Positions 27,375 through 36,699 of a stretch of DNA of 64,000 bases are shown here, in pieces. Position 1 is the stretch's first letter. The number at the start of each line of letters is the position of its first letter. The stretch spans positions 1 to 64,000 of the forward strand of contig JAYWAL010000119.1 of assembly GCA_043782485.1 (NCBI GenBank). The letters are read 5' to 3'. This stretch comes from JANXUC01 sp043782485 (GTDB taxonomy: Bacteria > Acidobacteriota > Terriglobia > Terriglobales > Acidobacteriaceae). The position numbers and the translations under genes were made by a program. The notes below the pieces were generated by a model. It did no database searches, was not told the DNA's origin, and saw only the letters and a program-made list of their open reading frames with translations.

Positions 27375-28744
27375 CCTTCTTCGATTTCCTCCAGGAGCAC
27401 TATCGAACCATCTGTGGAATTTTGCTCATCACTTGGGCTACTTACTACGCCTATACCCACCCGTATTCCCTCGGAGATTCGACCACCTATGTTGTCCTGA
27501 TTGGCGCGGAGATCTTGCTGTTGTCTGTGATTCACTACCGGCGTACGTTTTTTCTGGCGGTCATGATTTCGTTTCTATGGGCCGGGCTCAGCCTTCCGTT
27601 GAAGGGGCTATGGGGAGCAGCGCGTTGGCCGGTGCTGCTTTGCGCCGCGATTGTCGGGATGGTCTTGTGGCTAAAGGAGGAGCGCACGCACTTTGGCGCG
27701 ATGCATTTGTTTGCGATGTTTTGCGTGGTCGCGGCCATGGCTTCGGCGGCGGTGTCTGCTTTTCCCAGGACCGCATTCCTAAAATCGCTGAGCCTCCTGC
27801 TGCTTTTCTTGTACACGTCTGGAGGAGTTAGGGTCGCAATTTTGGACAGGGAGCGAGAATTTACGCGGACGCTTTTGGTTGTCTGCGAGGTGGTGGGCTA
27901 CGTCACAGCCCTGCTCTATTTAGGTCTGGGGTTTGAGATTTTTGGCAATTCAAATTCTCTGGGTGCCGTTGCTGGGGTAGTGTTGGTGCCGCTGGCGGGC
28001 TGCGGGGTGCTTCTTGCAGAGTCCAATCCGCAACGCCGTCGAAGCCTCCTGTCTCTGGCCGTCAGCGTTACTTTGCTTCTCGTGAGTCGTTCCCGTGCTG
28101 GCTTGCTCAGCGCTTTCGCCGTCGGCGCCTTTCTTTTGCTGGGTACGAAACAATACAGGTTATTTTTTCGCGGAACGCTTGGAGTCGTCGCCGCAGTTGC
28201 GCTGATTGGAATTTGGTCGCCGGAAGTTATCTCAGAATTCATGGAAGGCGTAAACGCAAATGTGATCTACAAGGGCCACCGCGAAAAAGGGCTTCTGGGT
28301 TCACGACTTGAACCTTGGAACGCCACCATGGCTACCATCCGGGAACACCCGTTCTTCGGAGGTGGATTTGGTACAACACAAACGGGAGCTGAGAGTGAGT
28401 ACCAAGCGTCCGCTGTTGCAACGAGCAGAGGAACCACGAGGGAGCATGGGAATAGCTATCTGGCGCTGCTCGAATGGGTTGGCTTGTTAGGAATTATGCC
28501 TTTCCTGCTATTGCTTGGCGGCGTGGCGCTGGAGATCAAAGCTGTGTACTTTTTTATGCGTAGATCCCTGGATCGATCCCATCCAGCGATCGCTCTGGCG
28601 GCTGTTTGTTTGGCGGGTCTGGTGGGCTCGGTGTTTGAAGACTGGCTGTTCGCCGTTGGGTACTATCTTTCGGTGTTTGTCTGGAGTATGGCGTTTTGTC
28701 TTGTTGACTTGACGCGGAAACCCATTCAGCCGGCGGCAAGGTAA
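27368..28744 (+). CDS. O-antigen ligase/polymerase family membrane protein
   Basis: A 458-residue protein with about ten to twelve hydrophobic segments and a soluble loop of about 80 residues between roughly 290 and 370. The loop contains the Wzy_C/ligase-type motif REHGNSYLALLEWVGLLG and a WNATMATIREHPFFGGGFG segment. It would polymerise or ligate undecaprenyl-linked units on the outer face of the inner membrane. The chosen ATG (27368) overlaps the upstream stop; a longer frame from 27323 would run deep into that gene. It is the only Wzy-like gene in the window. Confidence 0.85.
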   Translation: MVTFFDFLQEHYRTICGILLITWATYYAYTHPYSLGDSTTYVVLIGAEILLLSVIHYRRTFFLAVMISFLWAGLSLPLKGLWGAARWPVLLCAAIVGMVLWLKEERTHFGAMHLFAMFCVVAAMASAAVSAFPRTAFLKSLSLLLLFLYTSGGVRVAILDREREFTRTLLVVCEVVGYVTALLYLGLGFEIFGNSNSLGAVAGVVLVPLAGCGVLLAESNPQRRRSLLSLAVSVTLLLVSRSRAGLLSAFAVGAFLLLGTKQYRLFFRGTLGVVAAVALIGIWSPEVISEFMEGVNANVIYKGHREKGLLGSRLEPWNATMATIREHPFFGGGFGTTQTGAESEYQASAVATSRGTTREHGNSYLALLEWVGLLGIMPFLLLLGGVALEIKAVYFFMRRSLDRSHPAIALAAVCLAGLVGSVFEDWLFAVGYYLSVFVWSMAFCLVDLTRKPIQPAAR

Positions 28745-28766
28745 TGTTGCCTCCGGGCATTGTTTC

Positions 28767-29759
28767 TTATTTGGGTCGCGGGCCGTTGGTTCTCAGATAA
28801 AGGCTGTCTGCACCGTAACGCAAAGGCAGCAGCGCTCGGCTCGCTTTCCGTAGCGCTTCCGAAGAGCGAACCACGGTCTGGTATTTCCACGGCAGGAAAC
28901 GAAGATCGCTGATTTGGGGGTTTAGCGAGAAAAATCCATCAACTTCCATCTCGGTTGGACCAAGTTCGTTGCGAAATGCGGTTAGCAGTTCTCCTGGGAG
29001 CCAATAGCGAACTTCAAAACCGTGTGTCTTTACAAAACAGTGTCGCAATTGGTTATAGAGAGATCTAGGGCCGAGCTTGTTCGCCATTTGGATCAAGCTT
29101 GCGCCCTCGGGCCGCAGAACACGGCGAATCTCCCGCAAGGTTAGGACCACGTTTTCCTTGGATAGGTGTTGCAGCACACTATAGGAAAACGCCTGATCGA
29201 TGACGTGGTCGCGAAATGGCAGGTAGCGCCCGTCGCCAACAACAAAAAGAGCATCCGCGCCGAGTTGTGCGGCCACATTGCGGGCTGCGCGGATGCCGCC
29301 CAGCGAAGGATCAATGCCGATGGGACGGTATCCGGCCCGCGCCGCTGCAATGCACCAGCGCCCCCAGCTACAGCCCACGTCAAGAAACCGGCGTCCGGCG
29401 CCTGGGGGCAATCGCAGGTCGGGAATGGGATATTCCTGAAGCTTTCCCGCCAGATGGCTGTAAAGCGCCCCGTTTGTAGCTGCAATCCACTTATTTACGA
29501 AGGGATCAATTTCACCTTCACCGGGAGCGGGCATCAACTGGGGAGTTTCCGTCTGCGTAGCTGCTAAAGCCCGCTGCGCGTCGCAATGGGTGAAAGGCAC
29601 TTCCTCCACCAGTAGTACGGGTACTCCGTCCACCACTCCGTAGGCATGGCCGCGCTCGCAAATCAGTTCTCGTCCTGCATCTCGCAGGTTGCTACGGTCG
29701 CGGGGGCACACAATCAACTCGAGAAGACGCGGATCAACCCCAACTTTGCCCGAACCCAT
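28767..29759 (-). CDS. Methyltransferase with degenerate Trm112-like N-terminal domain
   Basis: A 330-residue protein on the opposite strand to its neighbours. Residues about 10-52 form a Trm112p-like fold (LLELIVCPRDRSNLRD, then LICERGHAYGVVDGVPVLL), with Cys18, Cys34 and His37 but not the full set of zinc cysteines. The methyltransferase core has FLDVGCSWGRW at 125-135 and Asp150 in GIDPS, then VLQHLSKENV and RVLRPEGASLIQ. Such fusions are common in polysaccharide loci and probably modify a sugar or lipid carrier. It is convergent with the O-antigen ligase gene and divergent from the next glycosyltransferase. Confidence 0.85.
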   Translation of the reverse strand: MGSGKVGVDPRLLELIVCPRDRSNLRDAGRELICERGHAYGVVDGVPVLLVEEVPFTHCDAQRALAATQTETPQLMPAPGEGEIDPFVNKWIAATNGALYSHLAGKLQEYPIPDLRLPPGAGRRFLDVGCSWGRWCIAAARAGYRPIGIDPSLGGIRAARNVAAQLGADALFVVGDGRYLPFRDHVIDQAFSYSVLQHLSKENVVLTLREIRRVLRPEGASLIQMANKLGPRSLYNQLRHCFVKTHGFEVRYWLPGELLTAFRNELGPTEMEVDGFFSLNPQISDLRFLPWKYQTVVRSSEALRKASRALLPLRYGADSLYLRTNGPRPK

Positions 29760-29841
29760 GTACCAATGCTCTCCTCGCGAATGCCTGATTATACTTGACG
29801 TTGTTGGTGGTCTCGCGCTCCATTGCGAGCTGGCTTTTCAC

Positions 29842-31059
29842 ATGCACATCTTGTTTCATGCTTTAGCAGCAAGCTCCGGTAGCGGGCTCACTTACGTGCG
29901 GAATGTGGCGCCCGTGCTGTCGCGCCGAAGCGATATGCGGGCTACTTTTCTGGTGGGTCCGGAGTTGGGACGGGAGCTGAGGGCGTTCCCCAACGTGGCG
30001 TTCCAGGTGTTGCAGCAGCCGAAGTCGGTGGCTCGGCGGTTCTTGTGGGAGCAGCAGGCCGTGCCTCGTCTGGCGCGCGATCTTCAGGCAGATGTTCTGG
30101 TTTCGGCAGGCAACTTTGCCGTGCGGCAGTCGTCGGTGCCACAAATTTTGCTCAGCGGCAATTCGCTTTATACCTCGGCCGACTATCGCAGGGATCTACT
30201 GGCACGGCACGAATACCGCCTTTGGTTGGATAACGGGCTGCGAGCATTTTTTGCCGCTCGGTCCGTTGGCTGGGCCGATGCCACGGTGGCGCCGAGCCAG
30301 GCGTTCGCCGATGATCTCCGGCAGTGGACAGGCCTTGATCGAGTCGTTGCGATCCACCACGGTTTCGACCGCAGTGTGTTCTTTAACGACGACACTCCGC
30401 TTCCCGAGAGCCTGCAACTACCCCTCCGTGCCTCCGATGGCTGCTTGCGGCTGCTTTTCGTCAGCCACTACAACTATTTTCGCAATTTTGAAACTCTGTT
30501 TCGATCCTTGAGGTTGATTCGCGAAATGCTCCCTGCGAGCAATGCGAAGCTGGTGCTGACCACCCGTCTGATTTCCTCAGAGAACCCAGGGGATTTTCGG
30601 GCCGAGTCAGCGGCGGCCCTAGTTCGCGAGCTTGGTTTGGCGGATCACGTGGTCGAACTAGGAGCGATTCCTTACCGTCAGCTGCATCACGTGTATCGCG
30701 CATGTGACCTATACGTCACGCCTTCCTACGCTGAGACCTTCGCCCATCCGCTGGTTGAAGCGATGGCCTGCGGCTTGCCGGTGGTTGCCTCGGATTTGCC
30801 GGTGCACCGGGAAGTCGCTGCAGAAGCCGCAGTCTATTTTCCGCGGTTTTCTGCCGAGGCTCTGGCGCAGAGAGTGACGGAAGTAGTCAGTTCGCCGACT
30901 TTAGCGCAGCGCTTGTCGCGCTACGGAGAACAACGGGGGCTAGAGTTTAGCTGGGACAAGCACGTGGACCAACTGGTGGATCTAGCCAAGAGCTTGGCCC
31001 AGGGGCGTCCCAGCCCGGGAGGAAGACCTTTGGCGCGTGGTAGCATACAACAAGTATGA
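29842..31059 (+). CDS. Glycosyltransferase family 4
   Basis: A 405-residue GT-B enzyme. SSGSGLTYVRNV near the front is the acceptor-side loop; APSQAFADDL near 155 and HHGFDRSVF mark the linker; YAETFAHPLVEAMACGLPVVASD near 300-322 is the donor motif with both glutamates. ATG 29842 is chosen because it gives the usual MHILF start; a longer frame to 29689 lies under the divergent methyltransferase. It overlaps the next methyltransferase by ATGA. Confidence 0.88.
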   Translation: MHILFHALAASSGSGLTYVRNVAPVLSRRSDMRATFLVGPELGRELRAFPNVAFQVLQQPKSVARRFLWEQQAVPRLARDLQADVLVSAGNFAVRQSSVPQILLSGNSLYTSADYRRDLLARHEYRLWLDNGLRAFFAARSVGWADATVAPSQAFADDLRQWTGLDRVVAIHHGFDRSVFFNDDTPLPESLQLPLRASDGCLRLLFVSHYNYFRNFETLFRSLRLIREMLPASNAKLVLTTRLISSENPGDFRAESAAALVRELGLADHVVELGAIPYRQLHHVYRACDLYVTPSYAETFAHPLVEAMACGLPVVASDLPVHREVAAEAAVYFPRFSAEALAQRVTEVVSSPTLAQRLSRYGEQRGLEFSWDKHVDQLVDLAKSLAQGRPSPGGRPLARGSIQQV

Positions 31060-31796
31060 TTCTAACTGCCGATGGGCCAATGACTTACGAGCCAAAAGAT
31101 GTGGTGGACTTCCACGGCGCACTGGCGGGCGAGTGGGAGCAGCGCTACCTGAAAAACTCTTTTCGGGCACGAATTGAGGTGCTGCAAGAAGGGCTGAAAG
31201 ATTGTGCGCTTGCCGGGAGAAGTTGGCTGGATGCAGGTTGTGGAACCGGTACTTTGAGCCGTTTTTTGGCGGACAAAGGCTGCTCGGTGCTGGGCGTGGA
31301 CGCTGCGCTGCCGATGATTGAAGTGGCTCGCCAGCAAGGTGCGCGGCATTCCCAGGCAAATAAGATGAAATTCGAGGTTCTGGCGACAATTGAGCAGTTG
31401 CCGAACGCCTCGGCTTCTCTAGATGGCATATTGTGTTCCAGTGTTCTCGAGTATGTTCCGGATGTTGAGCGGTGTCTGGCGGAATTTGCGCGTGTGCTCA
31501 AGCCCGACGGCTTGACCGTGATCTCAGTTCCCAACGCACAGTCCTTGGTTCGAAAATCCCAGGTCAGCGCCCACCATTGGGGTCGCCGCCTCGGTCGCCG
31601 TTGGCTCGATTTTGTCCAGTACTCCCGCAACGAATACAGCACGGCTGAGTTCACAGATCTGTTGGGGACGCATGGCTTTGAGGTTAGGCGCGTCCTGGTA
31701 TTCGGTAGCCCACTCCCGCGTTGGGTGCAACGGCGGCGCTTTGGCGGATCGTTGCTCCTGTTCGTGGCGGTCCGAAGCAATTCTTCAGCCGAATGA
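31056..31796 (+). CDS. SAM-dependent methyltransferase (UbiG-like)
   Basis: A 246-residue class I methyltransferase with SWLDAGCGTGTLSRFL near 49-64, the acidic residue in GVDAALPMIE, and RVLKPDGLTVISVPN near 145-160. It sits between two glycosyltransferases and is translationally coupled to both (ATGA at each end). It is most likely a sugar O- or N-methylase of the repeat unit; ubiquinone biosynthesis is unlikely from context. Confidence 0.85.
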   Translation: MILTADGPMTYEPKDVVDFHGALAGEWEQRYLKNSFRARIEVLQEGLKDCALAGRSWLDAGCGTGTLSRFLADKGCSVLGVDAALPMIEVARQQGARHSQANKMKFEVLATIEQLPNASASLDGILCSSVLEYVPDVERCLAEFARVLKPDGLTVISVPNAQSLVRKSQVSAHHWGRRLGRRWLDFVQYSRNEYSTAEFTDLLGTHGFEVRRVLVFGSPLPRWVQRRRFGGSLLLFVAVRSNSSAE

Positions 31797-32740
31797 TGCC
31801 GATGGAAATGATTTCGGAAAAGAAGACCAGCGAGGCCGGAAGTGAGCTCGGCCCAGCTCGGAGTCTTTTGCCCATCAGCGTCATTCTCGCCGTGCGCAAT
31901 GAGGCGCACAATCTGCCTCGCTGCCTCAACGCCTTAAAAAACTGCGGCGAAGTGTACGTCATTGATTCCCATAGCACCGACGAAACCTGTTCTATCGCCA
32001 CCGCTCTGAGCGCTAAGGTGGTGCAATTTGATTACCGGGGCGGTTGGCCCAAGAAGCGTCAATGGGCCATGGACACGTTGCCCCTGGCGTATGAGTGGGT
32101 TCTGCTTTTGGATGCGGATGAAGTAATGACGCCAGAGCTGGAGCTGGAGATTCGGAGCGCGATCGCGAATCCCAACTACCAGGGCTACTACATAGCCCAA
32201 CAGATGCACTTCCTCGGGCGGCAATTGCGGCATAGCGATGCCAGCTTTTGGAAACTCTCCCTGTTTCGGCGTGGTCAAGCACGCTACGAATGTCGACTGA
32301 AGGAGCAAGATGCCTCAATGGCGGATATGGAAGTTCACGAACACGTCGTTTGCGATGGAGCTACGTGCCGTTTGGCCAATCCTCTGGTGCATCGAAACGT
32401 GGAATCTTTATTTCGCTATATCCAGAAACACAACGAGTATTCGAACTGGGAAGCGAAAGTTTGGCTGAACCAGGTGCCGGAAGGAAGCCAGCAGCAATCC
32501 GAGCTACAACCAGCATTTTGGGGATCGCAGGCGCAGCGCAGGCGCTGGCTACGCAAAAACTTTCTCATGCTGCCGGGCTTTCCTGTGCTGTTTTTCACCT
32601 ACAAATACCTTTTTCGTTTAGGCTTTCTAGATGGAATTCCTGGCTTGATTTACTGCTGTTTCCAGAGCGTGCAGTTCTTTCATATCAAGGCAAAAATCTA
32701 CGAATTGCAGGCAAGCTCGGGAGAAGCGGTCCGCGGGTAA
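31793..32740 (+). CDS. Glycosyltransferase family 2 (WaaE/KdtX-like)
   Basis: A 315-residue GT-A enzyme. SVILAVRNEAHNLPRCL near the front is the nucleotide-binding strand, VIDSHSTDETC follows, and WVLLLDADEVMTPELE carries the metal-binding DAD. Basic KKRQWAMDTL and the C-terminal FFTYKYLFRLGFLDG amphipathic helix resemble the lipopolysaccharide core WaaE family. The start lies at the ATGATG overlapping the previous stop. It likely adds a sugar to a lipid-linked acceptor at the membrane. Confidence 0.88.
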   Translation: MMPMEMISEKKTSEAGSELGPARSLLPISVILAVRNEAHNLPRCLNALKNCGEVYVIDSHSTDETCSIATALSAKVVQFDYRGGWPKKRQWAMDTLPLAYEWVLLLDADEVMTPELELEIRSAIANPNYQGYYIAQQMHFLGRQLRHSDASFWKLSLFRRGQARYECRLKEQDASMADMEVHEHVVCDGATCRLANPLVHRNVESLFRYIQKHNEYSNWEAKVWLNQVPEGSQQQSELQPAFWGSQAQRRRWLRKNFLMLPGFPVLFFTYKYLFRLGFLDGIPGLIYCCFQSVQFFHIKAKIYELQASSGEAVRG

Positions 32741-32755
32741 ATTCACACTTTTATC

Positions 32756-34963
32756 ATGAAGCAAATCCTACAAGATGCTCGCACGGGAGAGATTGCTGTG
32801 GCCGAAGTCCCAGTGCCGCAGTTGTTGCCCGGGTGTGTATTGGTGCGGGTGGCAGCGTCGGTGGTTTCGGCGGGAACCGAGCGCGCGTCATCGGAGTTTG
32901 CCAGTAAGAGCCTGCTGCAAAAAGCGAAATCACGGCCAGATTTAGTTCGGGACGTGCTGACGAAAGTGCGTCGCGACGGTGTGTCTTCAACTTGGAACGC
33001 CGTTCGCAGTCGTCTGGACCAGCCCTTGATGCTGGGTTATAGCAGCGCGGGCGTGGTTGTGGCGGTAGGCGAGGGAATTACGGATATCCAAGCCGGCGAC
33101 CGCGTTGCCTGCGCCGGGGCTGGCTATGCGAATCACGCCGAGTTTGCCTGCATTCCCCGCCTTTTGCTCGCGAAAATTCCCGGGCGGCAAGTGGCTTTGG
33201 AAGAGGCTGCGTTTGCGACGTTGGGTGCGGTAGCGCTGCATGGCGTTCGCACGGCCGAAGTCAAGCTGGGTGATGCGGTTGCTGTCATCGGACTGGGATT
33301 GCTGGGCCAACTTACGCTGCAAATTTTACGAGCCGCTGGCTGCCGAGTACTCGGTTTCGATGTCAACCCCCATCGAGCCGCTCTTGCATTGCAGTTGGGC
33401 GCAGCTGCGACTTGCGATACTGCTGCGGCGTTCCGCGATTTGTGTCCGCAAAACACCAGCGGTCGCGGGGCGGACGCCGTGCTGATTACCGCCGAGACCA
33501 GCAGTAGCGACCCGGTCAACCTCGCCGGCAGTGTCGCTCGCGACCGCGCCATTGTGTGCGCGGTGGGTACGGTGGGCATGGAGTTACAGCGACGGACGTT
33601 TTTCGAGAAGGAACTAGACTTCCGCATTTCCCGCTCCTACGGCCCGGGCCGTTACGATTCAGCGTTTGAGCAAAAGGGCCGAGACTATCCCATCGGGTAT
33701 GTTCGTTGGACGGAAACGCGGAATATGGAAGCGTTTCTGGAACTTCTGGCCAGCGGGAAAATCGATGTGAATCCGATCATCACCCATCGGTTTCCCATCG
33801 AGAACGCCCTGGCGGCTTATGACCTAATCAATAACAAGGCCTCCGAGCCAGTTCTCGGCGTGGTGATCACGTATCCGCAAAACGATGCGCCTCCCTCGAC
33901 CCGAGTGGAAATTGCCGCACCCGCATCATCACGAGCGCCGGAATCGGTCCGGCTAGGCGCGATAGGCGCAGGCCTATTTGCCATAGGGACACTACTGCCA
34001 GCCATTCAGGAACAGGGCGGCACCGAACTCGTTGGCGTATGCACGGCGACAGGCGCTCGAGCCCGCCATGCAGCGGAGAAATTCGGTTTTGCTTTCTGCG
34101 CCACCGATGAAAACGAAATCCTGCGCGATGCACGCATTAATGCTGTGTTGATCACCACGCGGCACAACTTGCATGCGCGTCAGGTGATCGCGGCAATGCA
34201 AGCGGGCAAGCATGTGTTTTGCGAGAAGCCGCTTTGCCTGACGGAAGACGAACTGAGCGAAATCGTTCGCTCTGCCGCGGCTAGCCAAAGCGCGTTGATG
34301 GTGGGCTTCAACCGTCGTTTTTCCCCGATGGCGCATCGGCTCAAAGCATTTTTTGCGGCGGTGCAAGAGCCACTACTGATGCACTATCGCATCAATGCTG
34401 GCTTCCTGGATGCCAAACACTGGACGCAGGATCCCGAAGAAGGCGGCGGCAGAATCTTGGGCGAAGTTTGCCACTTCATCGACTTTCTAACTTTTGTTGC
34501 GGGTTCTTGGCCGGTGCGGGTGCAGACTCATGCGCTAGCCAACTACGGTCTCTACAGCGACGACAATCTAACGATCCAACTGGAGTTTGCCAGCGGCTCC
34601 CAGGGCACGATTACATACGTGGCCAATGGCGACAAGGCTTATTCGAAAGAGCGGGTCGAGGTCTTTGGGGGCGGTGGAGTCGGCGTACTGGAAGACTTTC
34701 GTGAGTTGGAACTCAGTCTTGGTGGCCGCAAGCAAACCGAGCGTTCCCGCTTGCGTCAGGATAAAGGGCATCGCGCGGAATGGGCGGCCTTCGCCAAGGC
34801 TTTGCAATCGGGCAGTCCAGCGCCGATTCCGTTCGCGGAAATTATCGCTGTCTCCTTAGCCACTCTTCGCGCTTTGCATTCCCGCCGCCTCGGCGAGCCT
34901 GTCGCGATTGACACCCACCAATTTCTTGCCGAGTTGCATTCCCAGGGGAGCCTGCCAGCGTAA
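32756..34963 (+). CDS. Bi-domain oxidoreductase: MDR alcohol dehydrogenase fused to Gfo/Idh/MocA
   Basis: A 735-residue fusion. Residues 1 to about 375 are a medium-chain dehydrogenase with the Rossmann motif GLGLLG at 179-184 but without the usual catalytic zinc cysteine; residues about 395-735 are a Gfo/Idh/MocA enzyme with IGAGLFAIG at 403-411 and EKPL at 490-493. Such fusions are known as bi-domain oxidoreductases in polysaccharide loci. The likely role is two linked redox steps on a sugar or sugar nucleotide. It shares one base with the carbamoyltransferase (TAATG), which ties their expression. Confidence 0.9.
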   Translation: MKQILQDARTGEIAVAEVPVPQLLPGCVLVRVAASVVSAGTERASSEFASKSLLQKAKSRPDLVRDVLTKVRRDGVSSTWNAVRSRLDQPLMLGYSSAGVVVAVGEGITDIQAGDRVACAGAGYANHAEFACIPRLLLAKIPGRQVALEEAAFATLGAVALHGVRTAEVKLGDAVAVIGLGLLGQLTLQILRAAGCRVLGFDVNPHRAALALQLGAAATCDTAAAFRDLCPQNTSGRGADAVLITAETSSSDPVNLAGSVARDRAIVCAVGTVGMELQRRTFFEKELDFRISRSYGPGRYDSAFEQKGRDYPIGYVRWTETRNMEAFLELLASGKIDVNPIITHRFPIENALAAYDLINNKASEPVLGVVITYPQNDAPPSTRVEIAAPASSRAPESVRLGAIGAGLFAIGTLLPAIQEQGGTELVGVCTATGARARHAAEKFGFAFCATDENEILRDARINAVLITTRHNLHARQVIAAMQAGKHVFCEKPLCLTEDELSEIVRSAAASQSALMVGFNRRFSPMAHRLKAFFAAVQEPLLMHYRINAGFLDAKHWTQDPEEGGGRILGEVCHFIDFLTFVAGSWPVRVQTHALANYGLYSDDNLTIQLEFASGSQGTITYVANGDKAYSKERVEVFGGGGVGVLEDFRELELSLGGRKQTERSRLRQDKGHRAEWAAFAKALQSGSPAPIPFAEIIAVSLATLRALHSRRLGEPVAIDTHQFLAELHSQGSLPA

Positions 34964-36696
34964 TGCTAATTTTGGGCCTGAACATGTTTCATGCGGATGC
35001 ATCCGCCGCTATTGTTCGTGATGGCGAGGTTGTTTTTGCCATCGCCGAGGAGCGTTTGAACCGGCAAAAGCATTTCGGAGGCTTTCCCGCACTCGCCATT
35101 CAGGCGTGCCTCGATTACGTGGGCGCCACCATCTACGACATTGACCACGTGGCCATCGGCCAGGACACGAACGCGAATCTCGCCAAGAAAGTACAGTTCG
35201 CCCTCTCCAATCCCAGCCGGATTCTTAACTTCATCAAAATGCGGCAGCGCAAGGAGTCAATGCGAGACTTGCGCACGCTCATCATTCAGTCTCTCAATGC
35301 GGATGCATCGCGCCTGCGTTTTACCGAGCATCCTTTGGAGCACCACATCGCCCACATTGCCAGCGCGTTTTATTGCTCGCCGTGGGACTACGCCGCTGGA
35401 TTCAGCTACGACGGGTCCGGTGATTTTGTTTCTACGATGATGGCGCGTTGCCAAGGCACTGAGATTGAAGTTCTGGATCGAGTGTATCTTCCACACTCAT
35501 TGGGTTCGTTCTACACCATGCTTTGCGATTTCATCGGTTACCGCAAATATGGCGACGAAGGCAAGGTAATGGGCCTCGCGCCCTACGGCGAAGATACTTA
35601 TTGCGAACAGGTGAAGAGCCTTGTCACCGCCAGCAATGGCGCGTTCCGGCTCGACCTGGACTATTTTCAGGCGCTGGGCAGCAACCAGGGCATGCAGGTC
35701 AAGGACGATGGCACCGTGGAGTTGGCGCGGCACTTCTCGGATCGCATGGTCGAATTGTTTGGTTCACCCCGTGAGCCATACGGCGAGATTACCCAGCGCG
35801 ACATGGATCTTGCATTCGCGATGCAGCATTGCTTTGAGGAAGTATTCTTCCATTTTCTGAACGCACTGCACCGGAAAGTGCCGACCGAGAATATCGTCAT
35901 GGCCGGAGGCTGTGCATTGAACAGCGTTGCCAACGGGAAGCTTTTTGACCGTACGCCATTCCGGCACACATGGATTCAACCCGCCGCTGGAGATGAGGGA
36001 CTTGCCATTGGCGCGGCTCTGCATACCTATCACAGCGTCTTGAAACAGCCCCGAAAGTTTGTCATGAAGAACTCGTACCTGGGGCCGGAATACTCGGATT
36101 CTGAAATTGAAAAATGTTTGACCGCTGCTGGACTGAAATTCCGCAAGCTCGATCGGCAGCCGCTGCTCGACGCGGTGGCTGCGGAGATCGCCGCTGGCAA
36201 CATTGTGGGTTGGTTCCAGGGGCGAACGGAGTGGGGTCCTCGGGCGCTCGGTAACCGCTCGATTGTGGCTCACCCTGGGTTGCCCACCATGAAAGAAACC
36301 CTGAACGCCCGCATCAAGCAGCGCGAGTGGTTCCGGCCCTTCGCTCCGTCGATCCTGGAAGACCGGCAAAGTGAATATTTTGAGCACGATCATCCCTCGC
36401 CGTTCATGCTGCATGTCTACAAGATTCGTCCAGAGAAGCGGGCGGAATTATGCGCCGTGAACCATGTGGACGATACCGGCCGCCTGCAAACGGTCAGCCG
36501 TGAAGAGAATCCTCTCTACTATGATCTGATTCAGGCGTTCGAGCGGAAGACGGGCATTCCAGTCATCCTGAACACCAGCTTCAATGAGAACGAGCCAATC
36601 GTTTGCAAGCCAGAAGAGGCCATCGATTGCTTCCAGCGCACCAAGATGGATGCGCTGGCGATCGGGCCTTATCTTGTGCTGAAATCGGAAATCTGA
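34963..36696 (+). CDS. Carbamoyltransferase (NodU/CmcH/TobZ family)
   Basis: A 577-residue protein. The amino half has LGLNMFHADASAA, EERLNRQKH, LEHHIAHIASAF (His127, His128, His131) and SYDGSGD, all expected for the YrdC/Kae1-like carbamoyl-adenylate chemistry; the carboxy half has WFQGRTEWGPRALGNRSI and NTSFNENEPIV. The family transfers a carbamoyl group from carbamoyl phosphate to a hydroxyl, for example on sugars. Full length for the family. In this operon it most likely decorates a glycan residue. Confidence 0.93.
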   Translation: MLILGLNMFHADASAAIVRDGEVVFAIAEERLNRQKHFGGFPALAIQACLDYVGATIYDIDHVAIGQDTNANLAKKVQFALSNPSRILNFIKMRQRKESMRDLRTLIIQSLNADASRLRFTEHPLEHHIAHIASAFYCSPWDYAAGFSYDGSGDFVSTMMARCQGTEIEVLDRVYLPHSLGSFYTMLCDFIGYRKYGDEGKVMGLAPYGEDTYCEQVKSLVTASNGAFRLDLDYFQALGSNQGMQVKDDGTVELARHFSDRMVELFGSPREPYGEITQRDMDLAFAMQHCFEEVFFHFLNALHRKVPTENIVMAGGCALNSVANGKLFDRTPFRHTWIQPAAGDEGLAIGAALHTYHSVLKQPRKFVMKNSYLGPEYSDSEIEKCLTAAGLKFRKLDRQPLLDAVAAEIAAGNIVGWFQGRTEWGPRALGNRSIVAHPGLPTMKETLNARIKQREWFRPFAPSILEDRQSEYFEHDHPSPFMLHVYKIRPEKRAELCAVNHVDDTGRLQTVSREENPLYYDLIQAFERKTGIPVILNTSFNENEPIVCKPEEAIDCFQRTKMDALAIGPYLVLKSEI

Positions 36697-36699
36697 CCC